Positions 36,946 to 45,527 of a DNA stretch of 64,000 bases are shown piece by piece (within the stretch, counting starts at the first letter, position 1; each line of letters opens with the position of its first letter). The stretch covers positions 1 through 64,000 of the forward strand of contig NZ_AKJG01000037.1 of the NCBI RefSeq assembly GCF_000282455.1. Direction: 5' to 3'. The translations under genes and the position numbers were made by a program. This DNA is from Pseudomonas sp. GM74 (GTDB lineage Bacteria > Pseudomonadota > Gammaproteobacteria > Pseudomonadales > Pseudomonadaceae). A model generated the notes under the pieces. That model was not told the origin of the DNA. It saw only the letters and a program-made list of their open reading frames with translations, and searched no databases.

Positions 36946-36971
36946 AGGGGTCACCGTTTCCGGTGACCCCT
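36946..36971 (-). terminator. Intrinsic terminator of tRNA-Val(GAC)
   Basis: On the minus strand AGGGGTCACCG, loop GAAA, CGGTGACCCCT, followed by TTTTTGC. Eleven perfect base pairs plus a U-tract. It lies 30 bp past the tRNA 3' end. Confidence 0.9.
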
Positions 36972-37000
36972 CTAGACCGCCCAGCAGAGCGGATTTTGTT

Positions 37001-37077
37001 TGGTAGGCGCGATTGGACTCGAACCAACGACCCCCACCATGTCAAGGTGGTGCTCTAACCAACTGAGCTACGTGCCT
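37001..37077 (-). tRNA. tRNA-Val (anticodon GAC) with acceptor-stem mismatch
   Basis: The minus strand folds to a 77-nt cloverleaf with encoded CCA and anticodon loop TTGACAT. The D-arm is AGCTCAGTTGGTTAGAGC and the T-arm GTTGGTTCGAGTCCAAT. The acceptor stem AGGCACG/CGCGCCT has an A5-C68 mismatch; CGTGCCT would pair fully. The 3' half is the part rewritten by integration of phages that use tRNA genes, and a phage integrase fragment points at it. Whether it is still charged is unknown. Confidence 0.92.
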
Positions 37078-37090
37078 GCTGTGAGGCGGC

Positions 37091-37118
37091 ATTCTACGGA
37101 ATTCCGGAGGGGTGTCAA
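37091..37118 (-). promoter_or_regulatory. Sigma-70 promoter of tRNA-Val(GAC)
   Basis: Minus strand: TTGACA (37118-37113), 16-bp spacer, TAGAAT (37096-37091). It is near-consensus and 14 bp upstream of the tRNA 5' end. Confidence 0.8.
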
Positions 37119-37261
37119 CACCTTTTTTCGCGCTAACCCTATGAATATGCAAAATATTTAATTTTGCCGCTGCAAAGAAGATTTTCCGGGTGGCTGGCGG
37201 GCGATTTTCAACTCGGGTAGGATCAATGCACTCGTAAAATATATTAAACAGAGGCTGCCGG

Positions 37262-38545
37262 ATGGCTAACACTCCCTACCCCGAGTCCTACTACGCCGCA
37301 TCGGCCAATGCGGTTGCGCCGCGCCCGGCGTTGCAGGATGACGTCGATACCGATGTCTGTGTGATTGGCGCCGGTTATACGGGGCTGTCTTCTGCCCTGT
37401 TTCTGCTGGAGAACGGTTTCAAGGTCACGGTGCTCGAAGCCGCCGGGGTCGGTTTCGGAGCGTCCGGGCGTAATGGCGGCCAGATCGTTAACAGCTATAG
37501 CCGCGATATCGATGTCATCGAGCGCACGGTCGGTCCCAGGCAGGCCCAGTTGCTGGGGCAAATGGCGTTCGAAGGTGGGCGAATCATTCGTGAGCGGGTC
37601 GCCAGGTACAACATTCAGTGCGATTTGAAGGACGGTGGCGTGTTCGCCGCGATGACCGCCAAGCAGATGGGTCATCTCGAATCCCAGAAGCGCCTGTGGG
37701 AGCGTTTCGGGCACACCCAGCTTGAGTTGATGGATCAACGCCGCATTCGCGAAGTGGTGGCCTGCGATCAGTACGTCGGCGGGATGCTCGACATGAGTGG
37801 CGGCCACATCCATCCGCTTAACCTGGCGCTGGGTGAAGCGGCGGCGGTCGAGTCCCTGGGCGGGACGATTTATGAGCAGTCGCCGGCGGTGCGCATTGTG
37901 CGCGGCGCCAACCCTGTTGTGCACACGCCGCAGGGCAAGGTCCGGGCCAAATTCATCATCGTCGCCGGCAACGCTTATCTGGGCAACCTGGTGCCGGAAC
38001 TGGCCGCCAAGTCGATGCCTTGCGGCACGCAGGTGATTACCACCGAGCCATTGGGTGAAGAACTGGCCAAGACCCTGCTGCCCCAGGACTACTGTGTCGA
38101 AGACTGCAATTACTTGCTCGACTACTACCGTCTCAGCGGCGACAAGCGTCTGATTTTCGGTGGTGGCGTGGTGTATGGCGCGCGGGATCCGGCGAACATA
38201 GAAGCGATCATTCGACCGAAGATGCTCAAGGCATTCCCGCAGCTCAAAGGCGTGAAGATCGATTTCGCGTGGACGGGTAATTTCCTGCTGACCCTGTCGC
38301 GCCTGCCCCAGGTCGGACGGCTGGGCGACAACATCTACTATTCCCAGGGTTGTAGCGGCCATGGCGTGACCTACACGCATCTGGCGGGCAAGGTACTGGC
38401 CGAAGCATTGCGCGGTCAGGCCGAGCGTTTTGACGCCTTTGCCGACCTGCCCCACTACCCGTTCCCGGGCGGCCAGTTGCTGCGCACACCGTTTGCAGCG
38501 CTGGGTGCGTGGTATTACGGATTGCGGGATAGATTCGGGTACTAA
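37262..38545 (+). CDS. FAD-dependent amine oxidase, gamma-glutamylputrescine oxidase-like
   Basis: 427 aa DAO-family flavoprotein. The dinucleotide motif VCVIGAGYTGLSSALFLLENG lies near residue 32, followed by GFGASGRNGGQIVNSYSRD, and the C-terminus carries QVGRLGDNIYYSQGCSGHGV. The overall pattern is that of PuuB/OrdL proteins, which oxidise gamma-glutamylated polyamines. GAGG lies 7 nt before the ATG. It has no polyamine-pathway neighbours here, so the exact substrate is uncertain. Cytoplasmic. Confidence 0.9.
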   Translation: MANTPYPESYYAASANAVAPRPALQDDVDTDVCVIGAGYTGLSSALFLLENGFKVTVLEAAGVGFGASGRNGGQIVNSYSRDIDVIERTVGPRQAQLLGQMAFEGGRIIRERVARYNIQCDLKDGGVFAAMTAKQMGHLESQKRLWERFGHTQLELMDQRRIREVVACDQYVGGMLDMSGGHIHPLNLALGEAAAVESLGGTIYEQSPAVRIVRGANPVVHTPQGKVRAKFIIVAGNAYLGNLVPELAAKSMPCGTQVITTEPLGEELAKTLLPQDYCVEDCNYLLDYYRLSGDKRLIFGGGVVYGARDPANIEAIIRPKMLKAFPQLKGVKIDFAWTGNFLLTLSRLPQVGRLGDNIYYSQGCSGHGVTYTHLAGKVLAEALRGQAERFDAFADLPHYPFPGGQLLRTPFAALGAWYYGLRDRFGY

Positions 38546-38561
38546 GCGACACGCAATACAT

Positions 38562-38668
38562 TGCAGGAGCGAACCTGCTCGCGATGGCGGACTGGCAAAC
38601 GACATCCGTGTTGAATGTGCCGGCCTCATCGCGAGCAAGCCCGCCCCCACAATGTTTTTTGGATACCC
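38562..38668. repeat. REP-type inverted repeat pair
   Basis: GCAGGAGCGAACCTGCTCGC GATGGCGG and, inverted about 60 bp on, CATCGCGAGCAAGCCCGC... The cores (TGCTCGCGATG / CATCGCGAGCA) are complementary, as in the REP doublets of fluorescent pseudomonads. It lies between the converging oxidase and XdhC genes. No gene is seen in this interval. Confidence 0.75.
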
Positions 38669-38706
38669 GCAGATGTTGCGTACACCCGCTCCCACAGGGG
38701 GTTGGG

Positions 38707-39678
38707 TTAGATGCGATCTCGTGGGATACCGCTGCGAATCCGCAGGATGTCAGCCAGCACCGCCAAGGCAATCTCCGCTGGGGTCTTGCTGCCCAGGTTC
38801 AACCCGATTGGCGCATGGATCCGCCCCAACTCGACATCCCCCAGACCACCGATGCGCCGCAAGCGCTCGAAGCGCTTTTGCGAGGTCTGCATGGAGCCCA
38901 TCACACCGATGTAGAACGCCTCGGTGCGAACAGCCTCCATCATCGCCAGGTCATCGATACGTGGGTCGTGGGTCAACGCCACCACCGCCGTGTCGCTGTG
39001 ACAGCCGCCTTCGGCGATGAACACCGACGGCAGTTGACGACGAATCTCCACGTTTTCCAGCACGACGCCTTCCAGCACTTCGTCCCGCGGGTCACACAGA
39101 ATCACCTCGAACCCAAGCCCCACGGCAAACTCCGCACAGGCCTGCGCGACACTGGAATACCCCGCCAGCAGCAAGCGCTGGGCCGCGCCGACGCGCACAC
39201 GCACCCGGTCGATTTCACGCTCGATACGCACACCCTGTTCACGATCATCGAACAGGCTGCGCGCACCGCTTTGCAAATCAACCTCACGGATCAACCGACG
39301 TCGACCCAACAGCGCCGACTCCAGTTCCCGCAAATGCGCTTGCACCTCGCAATCGGCGTCAAGCTTCTCGACCAGCACATCCAGCACCCCACCACACGGC
39401 AGGCTGACGCGCGAGCGTGGGTCGTCGCCTTCGCCGTAACGAACAACGCTGACCGGCTCCAGAAACGCGCCCTCGGCGACTCGCTCGAGAAAGTCTTCCT
39501 CGACACAGCCACCGGACAGCGAGCCGATCCAGTGCCCCTGCGTGTTCACCGCCAGCAGCGAACCCGGTGCGCGCGGTGCCGAGCCATAAGTGGCCAGCAC
39601 CGTACACAGCCAGATGCGCTGACCGGCCGCCGACCACTCCAGCGCCCGGCGCACCACCTGCAGATCCAGATGCTGCAT
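38707..39678 (-). CDS. XdhC/CoxI-family molybdenum cofactor maturation protein
   Basis: 323 aa. ATG at 39678 overlaps the stop of the cytochrome gene (stop 39680) closely; a longer frame to 39711 is unsupported. The N-terminal XdhC_CoxI domain (TYGSAPRAPGSLLAVN, GSLSGGCVEED) and C-terminal Rossmann domain (ALTHDPRIDDLAM, GVMGS) are both present. XdhC binds Moco, promotes its sulfuration and inserts it into xanthine-dehydrogenase-type enzymes. It is the last gene of the dehydrogenase operon. Confidence 0.92.
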   Translation of the reverse strand: MQHLDLQVVRRALEWSAAGQRIWLCTVLATYGSAPRAPGSLLAVNTQGHWIGSLSGGCVEEDFLERVAEGAFLEPVSVVRYGEGDDPRSRVSLPCGGVLDVLVEKLDADCEVQAHLRELESALLGRRRLIREVDLQSGARSLFDDREQGVRIEREIDRVRVRVGAAQRLLLAGYSSVAQACAEFAVGLGFEVILCDPRDEVLEGVVLENVEIRRQLPSVFIAEGGCHSDTAVVALTHDPRIDDLAMMEAVRTEAFYIGVMGSMQTSQKRFERLRRIGGLGDVELGRIHAPIGLNLGSKTPAEIALAVLADILRIRSGIPRDRI

Positions 39679-39679
39679 A

Positions 39680-40918
39680 TCAGTGGGCCTTGTGCTCGAG
39701 CGGCGGCGCATCGGCCCGCAACTTCTGCACGTCGTTTACAGCCAGGTCATTGGGCTGACCACCCCAGCCCTGACGCAGGTAGTTCAGCAGATCCGTGAGT
39801 TGCCCGTCGCTCAACTTCTCGGCGAACCCCGGCATCGGTTGCATGTGCTCGAAACCGGAGAATTTCTGCTCACCGATACCGTCGTCGATCACCCGCACAA
39901 GGTTGCGCGGGTCTTCCAGACGCAACGTGGTATTGCCGCGCATAGCCACCGCGATGTGCGGCTTGCCTTCGCCACCTGGAGCGTGGCAACCGGCACAGAC
40001 ATTCAAATATTCCTGACGGCCGCGCTGGGCACTCGGGCTCAGCTTTTCCAATGGCACTTCTGTAAGCACTTTCGCCGCAGGCGGCTGATCGCCCAGCAGG
40101 AAGGTCGCCATCGCCGCCAGATCCGGATCGCTCAGGCCCTGGGTGCTGTTGTGGAACACCGGGAACATCTCGTTGAACATCGTGCCCTGGGCGCTCATGC
40201 CGTGTTTGAGGAACGAGCTCAGGTCCTGATGATTCCAGCCACGGGCCGCAAGATCAGTGGCCAGTAGGCTCGGCGCCAGATAGCCATTGAGGATGCCGCC
40301 GGTCATGCGTTTGTCCATCTGCATCGCGCCAGGCAGACCGCGTGGGGTGTGGCATTCGCCACAGTGGCCGAGTACGTCGACCATGTACTGGCCGCGCTTC
40401 CAGGCTTCGCTCTTGCCTTCGGCAGGCTCCAGCTTCACGTCTTTGCCGTACATCATGTTCCAGCCCATCAGGCCCAGGCGCACGTTGAACGGGAAGCTCA
40501 GGCTGGTGACCGGTGCTGCACGTTCGATCGGCTCGACGGTTTTCAGGTAGGCGTGAATCGCATCGGAATCCGCACGCGGGATCAGGTGATACGAGGTGTA
40601 GGGCATCGCCGGATACAGGTTCGCGCCATCGCGGCGCTTGCCTTCGGTGAACGCGGTGAAGAACTCGTCATCGCTGTACAGGCCGATGCCGTGCTCTTTG
40701 CTCGGGGTGATGTTGGTACCGTAGATCGTGCCGAACGGCGACACGATCGGCAGGCCACCCGCATAGGGTGCGCCACCCGGTGCTGTGTGGCACGCCATGC
40801 AATCGGCGGCGCGGGCGAGGTACTCGCCTTGTTTGACCTGCGCATCATCGGCGTGAGCCGCCACCACAGGCGCAGCCAGACCAACCGCCAACGCCAGGCG
40901 GCTAAGTAGAAGCTTCAT
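39680..40918 (-). CDS. Triheme cytochrome c subunit of a molybdenum dehydrogenase
   Basis: 412 aa from ATG 40918 (AGGAGGG upstream). A signal peptide (MKLLLSRLALAVGLAAPVVAAHA) is followed by three c-heme sites: CMACH, CGECH and CAGCH, each starting a cytochrome c domain of about 120-140 aa. It is the periplasmic electron acceptor for the Moco/2Fe-2S subunits encoded just upstream, passing electrons to the quinone pool or oxidase. The same trio occurs in membrane aldehyde dehydrogenases and, as a fusion, in nicotinate dehydrogenase. Confidence 0.93.
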   Translation of the reverse strand: MKLLLSRLALAVGLAAPVVAAHADDAQVKQGEYLARAADCMACHTAPGGAPYAGGLPIVSPFGTIYGTNITPSKEHGIGLYSDDEFFTAFTEGKRRDGANLYPAMPYTSYHLIPRADSDAIHAYLKTVEPIERAAPVTSLSFPFNVRLGLMGWNMMYGKDVKLEPAEGKSEAWKRGQYMVDVLGHCGECHTPRGLPGAMQMDKRMTGGILNGYLAPSLLATDLAARGWNHQDLSSFLKHGMSAQGTMFNEMFPVFHNSTQGLSDPDLAAMATFLLGDQPPAAKVLTEVPLEKLSPSAQRGRQEYLNVCAGCHAPGGEGKPHIAVAMRGNTTLRLEDPRNLVRVIDDGIGEQKFSGFEHMQPMPGFAEKLSDGQLTDLLNYLRQGWGGQPNDLAVNDVQKLRADAPPLEHKAH

Positions 40919-40920
40919 GC

Positions 40921-41460
40921 TTAACCCTCCTTGACCAGGCCGAGATCGGTCAGCACGTTGCGGGTGGCGCTGTAGTAGCGCACGTACCCGGTGCAACGGC
41001 AGATGTGATGACCGAGGCTGTCCTCGATGACTTTTTCCAGCTGGCTTTTGACGATCGGCTGACGCTGCAGCTTTTCCACCAGCACGGTCGCGGCATTGAC
41101 GAATCCCGGCGCGCAGTAGCTGCACTGGAAGGCGAACTCGTCGACGAAACGCTGCTGGATCGGGTTCAGCTCGGTGACCTTGCCCTGCTCGTCGCGGGTC
41201 GCATGGCCTTCGATGGTCCGTACTTTCTTGCCTTCGAAATAGTGCGCGCCGGTGATGCAGGTGCGCACTTCTTCGCTGGTGCCGTCGGGGTTATCGACGA
41301 TCACCACGCAGGCGTGGCAGATGCCCTGGCCGCAGCCCAGGCGCGAGCCGGTGAGGTTCTTGTACTCGTGCAGGTAGTCGATCATTGGCAGGTCATCAGG
41401 GATGTCCACCGGGCCGACGGATTGACCATTGAGGGTCAGTTGAAGCGGACGGTTAGCCAT
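40921..41460 (-). CDS. 2Fe-2S subunit of xanthine-dehydrogenase-family enzyme
   Basis: 179 aa, starting MANRPLQLTLNGQSVG. The plant-type [2Fe-2S] motif GCGQGICHACVV and the second cluster domain (CSYCAPGF ... HHICRCTGY) are complete. It shuttles electrons from the Moco subunit to the cytochrome. The start overlaps the large-subunit stop by 8 bp and the stop is 2 bp before the cytochrome start: a tight operon. Similar to IorA-type subunits. Confidence 0.95.
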   Translation of the reverse strand: MANRPLQLTLNGQSVGPVDIPDDLPMIDYLHEYKNLTGSRLGCGQGICHACVVIVDNPDGTSEEVRTCITGAHYFEGKKVRTIEGHATRDEQGKVTELNPIQQRFVDEFAFQCSYCAPGFVNAATVLVEKLQRQPIVKSQLEKVIEDSLGHHICRCTGYVRYYSATRNVLTDLGLVKEG

Positions 41461-44284
41461 TGAGGGCCTCCTTGATGCGTGCAGAAGTGATAGGCAAGTC
41501 GCGGACACGTTTACCGATGGCATGGGCCACGGCGTTGCCGATGGCACCGACCACCGGGATCATCACCACCTCGGCGATACCCTTGGACGGGTCGCTTGGC
41601 GACAATGGCGGCAGGATGTCCGCTGTCTGTTTCCACACCGCGACGTGACGCGCCATCGGCAGGCGGTAACGGTTGAAGTTCCAGTCACCCTCCCCCGGCC
41701 CGCCTTCGTACAGCGGCATCTCTTCCATCAGCGCATGGCCGATGCCCATGGCGATACCGCCTTCGAGCTGGCCCCTGACCAGTTCTTCCACCAGCACCCG
41801 ACCGCACTCGACCCACGAGTGGTGGTTGAGCACCGACACTTCGTTCGAACCCTTGTTGACCTTCACTTCCACCAGCGTCGCCACCGGGCTGTAGTAAGTC
41901 ACCGCCGCGTTGTTCAGCTGGGTCGCCGGGTAGGCAATGCCCTGCCGATCCAGCAGATGGAAACCGGCGCTGTTCATCTGCGCCTTCTTCGCCTTTGGCG
42001 CACCGTCGCCGTACTTCACGGCAAGGCCGTCGAGCGGCAAGCGCTCACGCACGCCGTCGATGCTGAACTCGGCCTCGGCCCAGCTCCAGCGGTTGAAACC
42101 GTGCACGGTGGCACCGCTCACCAGGCCACGCTCGTGAACACGCTTGGCCAGCATGGCGAACGGAAGTGGCTCCATGCCGTTGGCCGTGAGCTTGCCGTCG
42201 ACCCAATGGGCGTCTTCGCGGCGCACCACGTAGGGGTTGGCCTGCCCGCCGTAGGGGCCTTGGCGCCAGATCTCCAGCGCCGCCGGCCACAGGCCGTGGT
42301 TGAACAGCACGCGCGCCGCTTCACGGGTGGCGTGGCTGAAGTAGTACGCCGAGTTGGTGGCCGACGAAGCCGAAGCCACCTTGCCGACCCAGCGTGGATT
42401 GCGCAGGAAATTGTCCTGCTCGGCCTGGCTCATGATGTAGGGGTTGCCGCCACTGACCAGCTGCAACTCTTTCCATTCGGTTTCGCCGGTCTTGACTTCG
42501 TGGGCCGGGATACCGAGGAAGTCGGCCACGACCATGGCCTGGGAGGTGGACATGCCGGTGCCGATCTCGATACCGATGTGGCGCAGGCTGATGCGACCTT
42601 CGGCAGTGAATTCAATGCTGGCCATCGGCGCTTCGGAACCGGTGCCGAAGTCTTTCTGGCAGATGGCGAAACCGACGCCGTACCAGTTATCGGGGTCGGC
42701 GGCTTCGCGTTGTTGCTTGATCGCGTCGCGGTTTTTCCAGGTGTCGTGGATCGCCGCCTTGTCGAGAATCTCGTGCAGGCGCAAGGCACCGGCCGGGATC
42801 GCGCCCTGGGTGTTTTTCATGCCCGAGCGCAGTGCGTTCTTGCGGCGCAGTTCAATGGCATCGATACCCAGGCGACCGGCGATTTCGTCGACCATCATCT
42901 CGGTCGCCGCCATGCTTTGCAGGGTGCCGTAGCCACGCATCGACCCGGCCTCTACCGCTCGGGAATGGTAAGCCGTGACCTGCAGATCGTTCTGCGGCAT
43001 GTAGTAGATCGACTGTGCCGCCGTGGCGCCCACCGCCGCCACCGACGGGCTGTAGTTGATCCGCCCGCCACCGTCGACGCTCATCTCGGAGCGGAAGATC
43101 TTGAAGCTGTGATCGTTCTTGTCCACCGCCAATTGGTAGCGAATGTCGAACGGGTGACGCTTGATGCCGCTCTGGAACTGCTCGTAGCGGTCGTTGGCCA
43201 GGCGCACCGGCACACCGGCGCCGTACAACGCCGCCAGGGCTGCGTAGTAGACGAAAATGTTGTGGTCTTTGGAGCCGTAACCGACGGTATAACCCGGGTG
43301 CATGTTCAGGTTGGCCAGGCCGAAACGCGACGGCGCGATCATCTTCGCGGTTTCGGTCGCGGTTTCCAGCGGGCACTGGGTAGCGACGACGAAATGCAGG
43401 GTCTTGGTGGCCGGGTCGTACCAGCCGTTGCCGTTGTCCGGCTCCAGGGCGGCCGGTTCGATCGACGGGGTCTTGTAGCGCTCGTCGAACACCAGCCAGT
43501 TGTCCGGCGGCGTATCGATCTGCTGCTTCATGCGCTCGGCGTAGAACAACCCGCGCTCGGTCAGGTTGCCGTGCAGGTTCGGCTGGGAGTTCCACACCGG
43601 ACGACGGTTTTTCAGCATCGGGAACAGGATCGAATCCTTGAGGCTGGCGAACTCGTCTTCGTCCGCCGAAGTCGCACCGCCAACGCGCACGTAGCGGAAG
43701 CTGCCGTAGGGATCGCCTTCGTAGAACGGCACCTGGGCACCGTAACGAATCGCCTTGTCATTGAATTTGAGTTGGTTCTTGGCCTGACGGAAGCGCTCGA
43801 AATCGTTCCAGATCAGGATCGCCACCGGGTGCCCGATGAACATCGGCACCTTGCCGGCCGGCAACAACGGATCCGGGGCGTGCTCCTCAGGGAACACGAT
43901 ACCGTCCTTGACCAGGTCTTCGGCGGTGACGATGCGGTCCGGCTGCAACTCGGCACCGAGCCACGACAGGTCGATGCCTGCAAAGATGTGGTCGGCCTTG
44001 ATGGTTTTGAGCAGCATGGCGTGGCCTTGCTGCTGCGGCCAGCCCGGCATGTCCTTGGCGCGGATGTCGCGGGCAAAGACCTTGCTGCCGCAGACCTTGG
44101 ACAAGGCATCGTTACGGGCGCGCGCCTTGCCATTGTTGCCGAGCCACTGCTCGGACGGCACGGTCACGCTGTTTTCCATCAAGGCGGCCAGCGCCTGGCT
44201 GCTCAATGGCGTGAGCGTCACGCTCACGCCCGCTACCAGCCCGCCCTGAAGGAACGAGCGCCGGGATATATCACGGTTGGACAT
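41453..44284 (-). CDS. Molybdopterin-binding large subunit, IorB/aldehyde oxidase type
   Basis: 943 aa. A Tat signal (SRRSFLQGGLVAGVSVTLTP) exports the folded holoenzyme. The xanthine-dehydrogenase-type Moco domains include SMRGYGTLQSMAATEMMVDE, ISLRHIGIEIGTGMSTSQAM and the C-terminal GIAMGIGHALMEEMPLYE. No FAD subunit is present in the operon, so electrons go through 2Fe-2S to cytochrome c. Substrate candidates are aldehydes or N-heterocycles; the sequence alone does not decide. Confidence 0.93.
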   Translation of the reverse strand: MSNRDISRRSFLQGGLVAGVSVTLTPLSSQALAALMENSVTVPSEQWLGNNGKARARNDALSKVCGSKVFARDIRAKDMPGWPQQQGHAMLLKTIKADHIFAGIDLSWLGAELQPDRIVTAEDLVKDGIVFPEEHAPDPLLPAGKVPMFIGHPVAILIWNDFERFRQAKNQLKFNDKAIRYGAQVPFYEGDPYGSFRYVRVGGATSADEDEFASLKDSILFPMLKNRRPVWNSQPNLHGNLTERGLFYAERMKQQIDTPPDNWLVFDERYKTPSIEPAALEPDNGNGWYDPATKTLHFVVATQCPLETATETAKMIAPSRFGLANLNMHPGYTVGYGSKDHNIFVYYAALAALYGAGVPVRLANDRYEQFQSGIKRHPFDIRYQLAVDKNDHSFKIFRSEMSVDGGGRINYSPSVAAVGATAAQSIYYMPQNDLQVTAYHSRAVEAGSMRGYGTLQSMAATEMMVDEIAGRLGIDAIELRRKNALRSGMKNTQGAIPAGALRLHEILDKAAIHDTWKNRDAIKQQREAADPDNWYGVGFAICQKDFGTGSEAPMASIEFTAEGRISLRHIGIEIGTGMSTSQAMVVADFLGIPAHEVKTGETEWKELQLVSGGNPYIMSQAEQDNFLRNPRWVGKVASASSATNSAYYFSHATREAARVLFNHGLWPAALEIWRQGPYGGQANPYVVRREDAHWVDGKLTANGMEPLPFAMLAKRVHERGLVSGATVHGFNRWSWAEAEFSIDGVRERLPLDGLAVKYGDGAPKAKKAQMNSAGFHLLDRQGIAYPATQLNNAAVTYYSPVATLVEVKVNKGSNEVSVLNHHSWVECGRVLVEELVRGQLEGGIAMGIGHALMEEMPLYEGGPGEGDWNFNRYRLPMARHVAVWKQTADILPPLSPSDPSKGIAEVVMIPVVGAIGNAVAHAIGKRVRDLPITSARIKEALNG

Positions 44285-44460
44285 GGATCATCCTCTGGGC
44301 GGTTATGGGGTCCGCCCTTCTGGTTATGTACTGGAAAATCTCGAGTCTTGCAGAAGCCCTTTTTGACGATGCAAAGGGCTGTGTTGACAGTGCAAAGCTG
44401 ACCGAAAGGTTAAGTTTATAGGCTTATGCCTTCGCGGAAAACTAAAAACTGACCAAGGAA

Positions 44461-45402
44461 TCAAAAAACCGCGACTTTTCGACGCAGCAGTTCGATGAAC
44501 AACCCCAACTCCCGGCTGATGTGCTCGCCCTTGCGCAACAACAACCCGAATGGCGCCATCTGCACATCCAGTTCCACCGGCAACGCCACCACCAGGCCCA
44601 TTTTAAGATAGTCGCGCAATGCGGTTTCCGACAGGACCATGATCGCGTCGGTCAGCTGAATCAGTTGCTGCATGGAGTACACCGAACCGCATTCGATGAT
44701 GTCCGCCGGTAGCGGCAAGGCTAACCGCTGCAAGGCTTGATCCAGACCGATGCGCGCCGGACTGGTTTCCGGTTGCAGGATCCACGGCCAACCGCCGACC
44801 AGCTCGGCCATTTCCAGTTTCTTGCGCCGGGCCAGCGGGTGGCCGGCGTGCACCACCACCAGCAAGCGTTCGTTACCCAACTGCTCGAAGACGTAATGCT
44901 CACTGTCGGTGGCGGCATTGCGCCGGGCGATGGCAAGGTCAATGCGGCCCTGTTCCAGCAACTGGATCACCTGGTCGCTGGTGTCACCCATGATGCGAAT
45001 CCGCAGCTGCGGGTTGAGCGCCTTGATTTCGGCAATCGAATCCATGACCAGGCCCGGCGCCGCGCCCATGATGGTACCGATCGACAGATAGCCGTAGCCG
45101 CCTTGCTGCCGCGCCATCAGGTCCTCGGCACAACGGTCGAGGCCACTGATGGCCGACTCGGCAAAGCGAATCAGTTCCTGGCCCAGCGCTGTCGGGCGCA
45201 TCCCCCGCGGCAGGCGCTCGAACAGATCGCAGCCGAACATGTCTTCAATCTCATGGAGCATGCGGGTTGCCGCCGGTTGCGACATGTTCAGGCTTTGCGA
45301 AGCGCGGTGCAGATTCTGGCTGGAGCTGAGCGTCACCAGCATGTGCAGATGCTTGTAGCGCAGTCGATTGAGCAGGCTGCGGGAGATGATCGGCGTGGTC
45401 AT
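44461..45402 (-). CDS. LysR-family transcriptional regulator
   Basis: 313 aa. The N-terminal winged HTH (RLRYKHLHMLVTLSSSQNLHRASQSLNMSQPAATRMLHEI) precedes a LysR effector domain. It lies upstream of the Moco operon on the same strand and is divergent from the rhamnonate operon, 125 bp apart. A perfect palindrome GATACCC-TGA-GGGTATC in that gap fits T-N11-A, so control of the divergent sugar-acid operon plus autoregulation is the simplest reading. Confidence 0.93.
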   Translation of the reverse strand: MTTPIISRSLLNRLRYKHLHMLVTLSSSQNLHRASQSLNMSQPAATRMLHEIEDMFGCDLFERLPRGMRPTALGQELIRFAESAISGLDRCAEDLMARQQGGYGYLSIGTIMGAAPGLVMDSIAEIKALNPQLRIRIMGDTSDQVIQLLEQGRIDLAIARRNAATDSEHYVFEQLGNERLLVVVHAGHPLARRKKLEMAELVGGWPWILQPETSPARIGLDQALQRLALPLPADIIECGSVYSMQQLIQLTDAIMVLSETALRDYLKMGLVVALPVELDVQMAPFGLLLRKGEHISRELGLFIELLRRKVAVF

Positions 45403-45419
45403 GACGGGCCTTTTTTATC

Positions 45420-45436
45420 GATACCCTGAGGGTATC
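45420..45436. promoter_or_regulatory. LysR-type operator candidate
   Basis: The 17-bp perfect palindrome GATACCCTGAGGGTATC contains TACCCTGAGGGTA (T-N11-A). It lies 17 bp upstream of the lysR start and 92 bp upstream of the MFS gene start, the usual recognition-site position for a divergent LysR pair. Confidence 0.7.
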
Positions 45437-45527
45437 AGTTGTGAGCTAGATTCGATTTGTAACGCATCGATCAGCGGCCGTACAGTCTTCCCCATAAGAA
45501 CAAATGCCCTACCAAAGGAAAACTGCG

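Noticed and set aside
36592-37077. attL partner repeat of the tRNA-Val 3' end elsewhere in the window
   Set aside because: Searching by eye for the GATTGGACTCGAACC motif to the left of the prophage region found no second copy, so the other attachment end is not assigned.
37244-38695. 483-aa minus-strand frame opposite the PuuB-like oxidase
   Set aside because: Mirror of a clear FAD oxidase; no domain or start site.
41522-44401. 959-aa plus-strand frame opposite the molybdenum large subunit
   Set aside because: Even longer than the gene, but the minus strand has Tat signal and Moco motifs, while this frame has only Arg/His-rich sequence.
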